A stretch of DNA of 6,447 nucleotides, from assembly GCA_012513625.1 (NCBI GenBank), contig JAAZBW010000269.1, forward strand, positions 1-6,447, read 5' to 3'. This DNA is from Actinomycetales bacterium. GTDB taxonomy: Bacteria; Actinomycetota; Actinomycetes; Actinomycetales; Actinomycetaceae. The notes below the pieces were generated by a model. That model ran no database searches and was not told where the DNA came from. It saw nothing but the letters and a program-made list of their open reading frames with translations. Position numbers and translations under genes: made by a program. Below, in pieces: positions 1-4,882 of this stretch (position 1 is its first letter; each line of letters opens with the position of its first letter).

Positions 1-58
1 AGCACGCACTGAGCAGCAGGGCGCCCGCAAGGACGGCCACGAATCGTCGCCCGGTCAT
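1..58 (-). CDS. ribY: Substrate-binding lipoprotein of an ABC importer, N-terminal end only (probable RibY)
   Basis: Only the first 19 codons are in the window; the rest lies beyond the left edge. The ATG at 58-56 overlaps the stop of the permease gene (ATGA), and GGAGG at 70-66 sits 7 nt upstream, so the start is well supported. The peptide is a typical lipoprotein signal: two arginines at residues 4-5, a hydrophobic core (residues 6-16), then a lipobox Leu-Ser-Ala-Cys with the lipidated cysteine at residue 19. In Gram-positive bacteria the solute-binding protein of an ABC importer is anchored to the membrane outer face this way. Being translationally coupled to a permease under an FMN riboswitch suggests it binds riboflavin or a related flavin, as RibY (a ThiY/NMT1-like protein) does. 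That name rests on context alone, because no binding-domain sequence is visible. Another type of lipoprotein is possible. Confidence 0.6.
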   Translation of the reverse strand, partial: MTGRRFVAVLAGALLLSAC

Positions 59-831
59 CTTCGTACCTCCACATATCGTTCCACCGCGGTCATGAGTCCG
101 TAGATGGAGATGGCACTCGCGGCGAGCAGGGCGATCGCCGCGAAGAGTCCCTCGGTGTCTGCCGCGCGCACGAGGCCGGGAAGTACCATGCCCATGCCGC
201 GCCCGCCCATGGTCCACTCCCCCACGATCGCGCCGGTAATCGAGAGCGTGAACCCGTTGCGTAGCCCGGTGAGGAGGGCGGGGAGGGCGAGCGGGAACTC
301 GATGTGGGCGAGAAGGCTCCAGCCGTGGGCGCCGTCCAGGCGGGCGGCGTCGTGAATTTCGGAGCCGATCTGGCGGAGCCCGAGCGTGGTGCCCAGCATC
401 ACGGGAAAGAACACCATGATGGCGCACAGCACGATGATCGGAATGAAATCGCCCGGCAGCCAGATGAGGAGCAAAGGCGCCAGCGCGATGGCGGGGATTG
501 CCTGCGAGGCGGCGGCATACGGTTCGATCACGCGGGCTGCGAGACGCGACTTGGCCACCATGTATCCGAGGGGAAGGGCGATCGCGGAGGCGAGCGCGGT
601 ACCGAGGAGGGCCGCGTACAGGGTGCGCGCGAGGTAGCCGAGGAGGTGCCCTGCCCGCAGTTCTGCCGCCAGGCGGGCCACCACGTGGCTCGGGGCGGGG
701 AGGAAGAACGGATCGATCGCACCGGCCCGGCAGGCGGACTCCCACACCACGATGACGGCGAGGCCCACAAGAAGGGGGACAGAGTACTCGCGGCGGCGCA
801 CGCGGGTGCGCGTGCCGGTATAGATCGACAT
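55..831 (-). CDS. ribX: ABC transporter permease under FMN riboswitch control, probable riboflavin importer RibX
   Basis: This 258-residue protein is a membrane permease of the BPD_transp_1 family, close to SsuC/TauC/ThiX in size and layout. It has a basic N-terminus (residues 8-14) and about six hydrophobic segments, near residues 18-36, 70-92, 105-125, 128-150, 190-206 and 227-249. The cytoplasmic EAA loop that docks on the ATPase is clear at about 158-184: DAARLDGA at 161-168, then a hydrophobic stretch and the LPALL end. Specificity cannot be read from this sequence, since taurine, sulfonate, pyrimidine and riboflavin permeases look alike. The FMN riboswitch directly upstream is the reason for calling it RibX, the permease of the RibXY flavin importer. 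The ATG at 831 follows a GAAGGGTG ribosome-binding site by 7 nt. The gene ends in an ATGA overlap with the lipoprotein gene. No ATP-binding subunit is in the window; it may lie beyond the left edge or be supplied from elsewhere. Confidence 0.85.
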   Translation of the reverse strand: MSIYTGTRTRVRRREYSVPLLVGLAVIVVWESACRAGAIDPFFLPAPSHVVARLAAELRAGHLLGYLARTLYAALLGTALASAIALPLGYMVAKSRLAARVIEPYAAASQAIPAIALAPLLLIWLPGDFIPIIVLCAIMVFFPVMLGTTLGLRQIGSEIHDAARLDGAHGWSLLAHIEFPLALPALLTGLRNGFTLSITGAIVGEWTMGGRGMGMVLPGLVRAADTEGLFAAIALLAASAISIYGLMTAVERYVEVRR

Positions 832-863
832 CGTGTCACCCTTCTAACCGGGGTGCCACGACG
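829..863 (-). promoter_or_regulatory. Candidate ribosome-binding-site sequestering hairpin (riboswitch expression platform)
   Basis: On the minus strand, bases 863-851 pair with 841-829 to give 12 pairs (one G-U), one internal G/A mismatch (856 with 836) and a 9-nt loop (850-842). The 3' arm contains the GGGTG part of the ribosome-binding site and all three bases of the ATG start of the permease gene, so the folded form should block initiation. A competing pairing exists: 906-899, which includes half of the 3' strand of the riboswitch P1 stem, can pair with 867-860 (7 pairs, one mismatch), opening the base of the hairpin. FMN-stabilised P1 would therefore favour the hairpin and the off state. 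The pairings are seen directly; the switching model is inferred. No U-run follows any leader hairpin, which argues for translational rather than termination control. Confidence 0.55.
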
Positions 864-903
864 AGGGTTCCCGGCATGTGCAACGGCACAGCGGGACGCC
901 CGC

Positions 904-1018
904 GTCTCCTCCCATCCGGACTTTGACCGTCGGCCCTGGAATTCCACCAGGTCAACCGCGCGTTGGCGCGGGTCGCGGGCTCTCACCGCCGGCTCGGAGT
1001 TTCACCGACCCCGGAGAC
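904..1018 (-). promoter_or_regulatory. FMN riboswitch (RFN element) aptamer
   Basis: The minus strand carries the full conserved core of the FMN riboswitch. P1 is GTCTCC (1018-1013) with GGAGAC (909-904). P2 lies at 1008-994 and includes the conserved GGTGAAA. P3 lies at 990-975 with GCGGTGAGAGCCCGC. A short variable P4 with CGCG arms lies around 970-957. P5 has CCTGG/CCAGG arms at 951-947 and 939-935, and P6 lies at 933-916. The conserved 3' end GTCCGGATGGGAG runs into P1. It binds FMN and normally turns off riboflavin synthesis or transport genes when flavin is plentiful. Here the first gene downstream, 72 nt past the aptamer, is an ABC permease, so it should repress flavin import. It starts just after the rpe stop, so it forms a new unit and is not a leader for rpe. 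Confidence 0.96.
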
Positions 1019-1026
1019 TGGGGCCA

Positions 1027-1032
1027 AGTATA
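1027..1032 (-). promoter_or_regulatory. Putative -10 box of the riboswitch-transporter promoter
   Basis: TATACT on the minus strand stands out in very GC-rich surroundings and lies 6 nt after the rpe stop codon. Initiation 6-7 nt downstream would start the RNA at about 1020, one or two bases before the P1 stem of the FMN aptamer, which is where a riboswitch transcript would be expected to begin. No convincing -35 box is seen at the right distance inside the end of rpe (CCCACC at 1055-1050), so this is a -10-led assignment. Confidence 0.5.
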
Positions 1033-1038
1033 CGGGGT

Positions 1039-1710
1039 CTACGGGTGTTGGTGGGCGGCGCTGCGGGCAAGCTCACGCAGGCGGTCCACCTCGGCCGCCG
1101 CGTCCTCCGCTTTGAAAACGGCGGATCCGGCCACGAAGTTGGTGGCACCCGCGTCCGCGGCAGCCTCGATCGTGTCCTGCGAGACCCCGCCATCCACCTG
1201 GATCCACATGTCAAGCCCCGCGCGCTGGATGGCCTCCCGGGTCCGGCGGACCTTCGGCAGCATGGAGTGGAGGAACGACTGGCCGCCGAAGCCCGGCTCC
1301 ACCGTCATCACGAGGATCATGTCGAACTCGGGCAGGAGATCCTCGTACTGGGCGATGTCCGTGGCCGGCTTCAGGCCGAGCGCGGCGCGTGCGCCGAGCG
1401 AGCGGATCTCACGGGCGAGACGGATGGGCGCGTGGGCGGCCTCCGCATGGAATGTGACGGAGGCGCAGCCCACCTCGGCGTAGCCGGGGGCCCACCGGTC
1501 GGGGTCCGCGATCATGAGATGCGCGTCCACCGGGAGCACCGCCCGCTGGACAATGCGCTCCACCACGGGGAGCCCCCAGGTGAGGTTCGGCACGAAGTGG
1601 TTGTCCATGACGTCCACGTGTGCGAAATCGGCATTCCGGATTTTTTCCAGCTCGCCCCTGATGTCCGAGACGTCGCTGTTCAGGATCGAAGGAGAGATGA
1701 CTATACCCAC
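1039..1710 (-). CDS. rpe: Ribulose-phosphate 3-epimerase
   Basis: Rpe interconverts ribulose 5-phosphate and xylulose 5-phosphate in the pentose phosphate pathway, in the cytoplasm. The 223-residue product has the usual length and all family signatures of this TIM-barrel enzyme: SPSILN at 6-11, HVDVMDNHFVPN at 31-42, DAHLMI at 62-67, the phosphate-loop region MTVEPGFGGQ at 135-144, DGGV at 173-176 and AGSAVF at 194-199. The metal ligands and catalytic residues are all present: His31, Asp33, His64 and Asp173, with Asp33 and Asp173 as the acid/base pair. The GTG start at 1710 lies 9 nt after the rsmB stop. The nearest strong purine run (GGAAGGA, around 1727-1733) is rather far upstream, so translational coupling to rsmB is likely. 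No terminator is evident after the gene; the next transcription unit starts at once. Confidence 0.97.
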   Translation of the reverse strand: MGIVISPSILNSDVSDIRGELEKIRNADFAHVDVMDNHFVPNLTWGLPVVERIVQRAVLPVDAHLMIADPDRWAPGYAEVGCASVTFHAEAAHAPIRLAREIRSLGARAALGLKPATDIAQYEDLLPEFDMILVMTVEPGFGGQSFLHSMLPKVRRTREAIQRAGLDMWIQVDGGVSQDTIEAAADAGATNFVAGSAVFKAEDAAAEVDRLRELARSAAHQHP

Positions 1711-1719
1711 GCCCTGAGC

Positions 1720-3240
1720 CTACCCGTCCTTCCGCAGCAGGGCTCCGAACATGGCGTCGGTTCCGTGCACGTGGGGCCACAGTTGGACGGTCTCCGGCAG
1801 CGGGTGGATGCCCGCCCGCTCCAGTGCCACGCCCCACGGTGCCAGCTCGGCGGGCGCGTCCAGCAGGCTCACGGGGTGGCGGCGCACAGCGTGGGAAACC
1901 TGGGTGACCGTCTCGGCGAGATGCGGGGAGCAGGTGACGTACGCGAGCACTCCGCCCGGTCGCAGTGCCGTGATCGCCGAATCGAGCAGGTCCCGCTGCA
2001 GCACGGTGAGGTCCCGGAGGTCCGCCTCCGTACGCCGCCAACGTGATTCCGGGCGCCGGCGGAGCGAACCGAGTCCGGTGCACGGGGCGTCGAGGAGGAT
2101 GCGGTCGTACCGGCCAGGCTCGCTTCCCCCAATCTCGCGCCCGTCCCCCGTCACCACTGTCACGGTGTCCCGGAGGGGCCGGACGGCGCGGCGGACGAGC
2201 TCCGTGCGGTGCTCCTGCACCTCGTTGGCGAGCAGGTGGGCGCCGCGCTGGCGGGCGAGCGCGCCGAGGAGGGCGGCCTTGCCGCCCGGTCCTGCGGTCA
2301 TGTCGAGCCACTGCTCGTCCTGCCCCTCGAGCGGGGCATCGGCCATTAGGTAGGCCATGAGCTGGGAGCCTTCGTCCTGGACCCCCACGTGGCTGGAGCG
2401 CACCTCCGCGAATTCGCCCGGAGAACCACCCCGGAGTAGGAGCCCCACCGGCGAGTAGGGTGTACGTGCTGCTGGAAGCCGCTCCAGCAGCTCCTCTCGG
2501 TCCGCGAGTCCCGGCCGTGCCACAAGCGTGACGGGGGCCGGGGTGTTGTTCGCCTCGAGGAGGGCGCCGAGTTGCGCGCCGTTGCCCTCAAGGGCGAGCG
2601 CCTGCCGGTAGGAGGAGACGATCCACTCCGGATGCGACTCCCACGTCCCCACGCCCTCCTCTGCGAGCAGGGTCTCCTCCCATTCCATGGTGGAGCGCTG
2701 CGACACCTTGCGGAGCACGGCGTTCGCGAGGGCCACCGGGGCGTGCCCCGCCACCACGCGCACGAGATTCACCGTCTCGTAGACCGCGGCACGCTCCGGG
2801 ATGCGCATCGCGTGTAGTTGGTGCGCACCCATCCGCAGCGCGATCCGCAGGGCCGGCTGCAGGGAGGGCAACGAGCGCCCCTCGAGTCCGCGCACGATCA
2901 TGGCGTCGTAGCGCCGCTGGAGGCGCAACGTGCCGTAAACGATCTCGGTCACGAACGCCGCGTCCCGCCCGTCGAGGCCGGCGTCCGCAAGGGCGTGCGG
3001 GAGTACGAGGTTCGCGTAGGCGTCGTCCGTCTCGACGGCGGAGAGCACCCTGTGGGCCGTCAGGCGTGGCAGGTCCGCGGTCGGGCGGTCATGGCGTCGA
3101 TCGCCGCGGCTCCCGCCCCCGCCACCACCGTCGCGCGGTGCGCCGTATCCGCGGCCACCCCGAGGTGTGCCGCCGTCACGCCGGCCGCCGCGTCGATCCT
3201 CCCGGCGGTCGTCCCGGCGGTCTCCCTGGTATTCGCTCAC
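1720..3240 (-). CDS. rsmB: 16S rRNA (cytosine-967-C5)-methyltransferase RsmB
   Basis: RsmB (Fmu/Sun) methylates C967 of 16S rRNA using S-adenosylmethionine. I start it at the GTG at 3240, which overlaps the fmt stop (GTGA) and has GGGGAGGG just upstream, giving 506 residues. Residues 2-58 are a low-complexity, probably disordered extension rich in Arg, Gly and Asp. Residues 60-190 match the NusB-like RNA-binding domain. The Rossmann methyltransferase domain follows, with motif I AGPGGKA at 316-322, GDGR at 365-368, motif IV DAPCTG at 384-389 (Cys387) and motif VI TCSPHLAET at 436-444. Cys437 is the expected catalytic nucleophile and Cys387 the residue that helps release the product. The open frame continues upstream inside fmt, but that stretch is not conserved-looking protein and gives an implausible length. 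The m5C family includes RsmF and RsmB; the NusB-like domain and the fmt neighbour favour RsmB. Confidence 0.95.
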   Translation of the reverse strand: MSEYQGDRRDDRREDRRGGRRDGGTPRGGRGYGAPRDGGGGGGSRGDRRHDRPTADLPRLTAHRVLSAVETDDAYANLVLPHALADAGLDGRDAAFVTEIVYGTLRLQRRYDAMIVRGLEGRSLPSLQPALRIALRMGAHQLHAMRIPERAAVYETVNLVRVVAGHAPVALANAVLRKVSQRSTMEWEETLLAEEGVGTWESHPEWIVSSYRQALALEGNGAQLGALLEANNTPAPVTLVARPGLADREELLERLPAARTPYSPVGLLLRGGSPGEFAEVRSSHVGVQDEGSQLMAYLMADAPLEGQDEQWLDMTAGPGGKAALLGALARQRGAHLLANEVQEHRTELVRRAVRPLRDTVTVVTGDGREIGGSEPGRYDRILLDAPCTGLGSLRRRPESRWRRTEADLRDLTVLQRDLLDSAITALRPGGVLAYVTCSPHLAETVTQVSHAVRRHPVSLLDAPAELAPWGVALERAGIHPLPETVQLWPHVHGTDAMFGALLRKDG

Positions 3241-4166
3241 TGGCCCTCCCCGACGGCGAAGCGCACCTCGCCCCTCAGTCCGCGGCCCCACGCCGCGGCA
3301 TCCATCCACGATCTGCCCGCGGGTGCCACATCGCCGAGGCGTATCGCTCCCTCGCCGGTTCCCACGTGGACCTCGTTCTTCGCTACCCGGAGTTCGCCGG
3401 GTTCGAGGCCCGCGGGGCCGCCCGCGGTGACGGAGCGCAGTTTGACGCGCATGCCGTCCCGGAGCCTGGCCCACGCTCCCGGTGCCGGCGTGAAGGCGCG
3501 GATCCGGAGAGCGATCTCGGTGGCGCCGAGCGCCCAGTCCACTCCGGCCTCGTCCACGGTGACCTTGGGCGCGAGTGTGACGCCCTCCTGCGGCTGTGGC
3601 TTGGGCCGCGCGGTGCCGTCCGCGAGCGCATCGAGGGCGGCTACCAGGACGGGGGCGCCTGCGGTGGAGAGGTCCTCGAGAACCTCTCCCGCCGTCTCGT
3701 TGGCGCCGATGGGCCGCTCCATGCGGGCAAGCACCGGGCCGGTGTCGAGGCCCTCCTCGAGGAGGAAGGCACATGCACCCGTCACATGGTCACCGGCGGC
3801 AATCGCACGCTGGACGGGGGCCGCGCCGCGCCAGCGGGGTAGGAGCGAGAAATGGAGGTTGACCCAGGGGAAGAGCGCGAGGAGCGCCGCAGGAACAAGT
3901 TGCCCGTAGGCCACCACTGCTGCGGCATCCGCGCCGAGATCTGCTACCGCGCGCTGCACGTCCGGATCACGCAGCGACCGCGGAGTGAGGACGGGGAGCC
4001 CGAGGCGTTCGGCGGCCACCGCAACCTCGGAGGGGTGGAGGCTCCTCCCCCTGCCACGCGGGGCCTCGGGCCGGGTGAGGACAGCCACCACCTCATGGCC
4101 ACTCGCGGCGAGGGCCTCGAGGGAAGCAATGGCCGGAGTGGGGGTCCCGGCAAAGATGACGCGCAT
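3237..4166 (-). CDS. fmt: Methionyl-tRNA formyltransferase
   Basis: Fmt transfers a formyl group from 10-formyltetrahydrofolate to methionine on initiator tRNA, for translation initiation. The 309-residue product has normal length and both domains. The N-terminal catalytic Rossmann domain has the starting strand MRVIFAGTP, a basic loop at 34-43, AYGQLVP at 86-92, the core NLHFSLLPRWRGAAPVQ at 103-119 and GLDTGP at 139-144. The catalytic trio is Asn103, His105 and Asp141. The C-terminal tRNA-binding OB-like domain begins near residue 205 and contains IRAFTPAPGAW at 222-232. The ATG at 4166 has AGGA at 4179-4176, 9 nt upstream and partly inside the stop codon of the HAD gene. The gene ends in a GTGA overlap with rsmB, so the two are probably translated together. 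fmt next to rsmB is a widespread bacterial arrangement. The usual partner def (peptide deformylase) is not in the window. Confidence 0.97.
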   Translation of the reverse strand: MRVIFAGTPTPAIASLEALAASGHEVVAVLTRPEAPRGRGRSLHPSEVAVAAERLGLPVLTPRSLRDPDVQRAVADLGADAAAVVAYGQLVPAALLALFPWVNLHFSLLPRWRGAAPVQRAIAAGDHVTGACAFLLEEGLDTGPVLARMERPIGANETAGEVLEDLSTAGAPVLVAALDALADGTARPKPQPQEGVTLAPKVTVDEAGVDWALGATEIALRIRAFTPAPGAWARLRDGMRVKLRSVTAGGPAGLEPGELRVAKNEVHVGTGEGAIRLGDVAPAGRSWMDAAAWGRGLRGEVRFAVGEGQ

Positions 4167-4177
4167 GGGGATCGATC

Positions 4178-4882
4178 CTACTGCCGCGGCCGGGGGCCGC
4201 CTGCAGCCACGGGGAGGCCCAGCCGGGCGAGGTGGGCGCGGAGCACCGGAGCCCCGCCCGGCGGATGGAAGGTGTGGGTCTGGAACCCGAGCGCGGCGGC
4301 GGCCGCAGTGTTCTCGGGCCGGTCATCGATGAAGAGGGTGCGCGCGGGCGTGAGGCTGAACCGTTCGATCAGGGTGTGGAAGATCTCGGATCCGGGCTTG
4401 ACCTGGCCCACGAGTGAGGAGACCACGCGGCCCTGGAGCCGTGTAGAGGCGGGGACGATCTCCGCGATCAGGGGGGCGAGACTCCTGCTCCAGTTGGTGA
4501 GCCCGTACTGGGGTACTCCGGCGTCAGCCAACTCGTGGACCAGTTCCGGGGTTCCGGGAATGTCCGGAAAGATCGAGGAGGGCGCGTTCTCCTCATAGTA
4601 CCGCCAGAACGCGGCGGCCTCCGCATCCCGGGACTCGAGCGCGACGAGCAGTTCGTGGTTGGGGGCGTCCCTGTCCAGGTTGTCATTAAGCTCGCTGAAA
4701 CCGGAGCGTTCCACCAGTTCGGCGAAGAGTGCGCGATCCCAGCGGTCCGCCACGGCCGCCGCCGGGTCCCAGCGGACCAGCACATTGCCGAAGTCCCACA
4801 CCACCGCATCCACGAGGGACCGGGCAGCGGGAGGGACGGGGCGAGTGCGCGGTTCAGAGGTCGGCGGGATCGATCTGGACAC
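4178..4882 (-). CDS. HAD-superfamily hydrolase (HAD-IA family, YihX-like)
   Basis: This is a small haloacid dehalogenase-type hydrolase, probably a phosphatase; the substrate is unknown. Counting from the GTG at 4882 (234 residues), motif I is WDFGNVLVRWDP at 29-40 with nucleophile Asp30, motif II is GLTNWS at 127-132 (Thr129), motif III is Lys162 in VKPGSE, and motif IV is FIDDRPEN at 184-191 (Asp186, Asp187). A helical cap lies between motifs I and II. The residue two after the nucleophile is Gly rather than Asp. This also occurs in the YihX (glucose-1-phosphate phosphatase) and epoxide-hydrolase N-domain-like branch. The start is debatable: the GTG at 4882 follows an ideal AAGGAGG by 9 nt and overlaps priA by 29 nt, adding a Pro-rich tail of 23 residues. 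The GTG at 4813 would give a compact 211-residue enzyme but has no ribosome-binding site. Between priA and fmt it is probably co-transcribed. Confidence 0.87.
   Translation of the reverse strand: MSRSIPPTSEPRTRPVPPAARSLVDAVVWDFGNVLVRWDPAAAVADRWDRALFAELVERSGFSELNDNLDRDAPNHELLVALESRDAEAAAFWRYYEENAPSSIFPDIPGTPELVHELADAGVPQYGLTNWSRSLAPLIAEIVPASTRLQGRVVSSLVGQVKPGSEIFHTLIERFSLTPARTLFIDDRPENTAAAAALGFQTHTFHPPGGAPVLRAHLARLGLPVAAGGPRPRQ

Noticed and set aside
877..890. Second small leader hairpin (TGTGC/GCACA with a CGTT loop)
   Set aside because: It is only 5 pairs with no known role. It may be part of the leader fold but cannot be given a function on its own.
891..903. Hairpin GCGGG-CGT-CCCGC after the FMN aptamer, a candidate intrinsic terminator
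   Set aside because: The stem has only 5 pairs and is followed by TGTGCCG with no T-run, so an intrinsic terminator is not supported.
528..986. Minus-strand open frame of 152 codons through the riboswitch and permease start
   Set aside because: It reads straight across the structured aptamer in a frame different from the permease and shows no protein motif.
304..2046. Long plus-strand open frame (580 codons) spanning the permease, riboswitch, rpe and rsmB
   Set aside because: It runs antisense through four well-recognised features, has low-complexity Arg/Gly/His composition and no recognisable domain. High GC content commonly creates such shadow frames.
3241..3774. Upstream extension of the rsmB frame to 684 residues
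   Set aside because: The added part overlaps fmt almost fully and looks like a shadow frame. The GTG at 3240 with a purine-rich site just upstream and a GTGA overlap gives a sensible length.
4169..4178. Palindrome GGATCGATCC between the HAD gene and fmt, a possible operator
   Set aside because: It is short and single, it partly overlaps the HAD stop codon and the AGGA ribosome-binding site of fmt, and there is no promoter nearby. Chance is a sufficient explanation.
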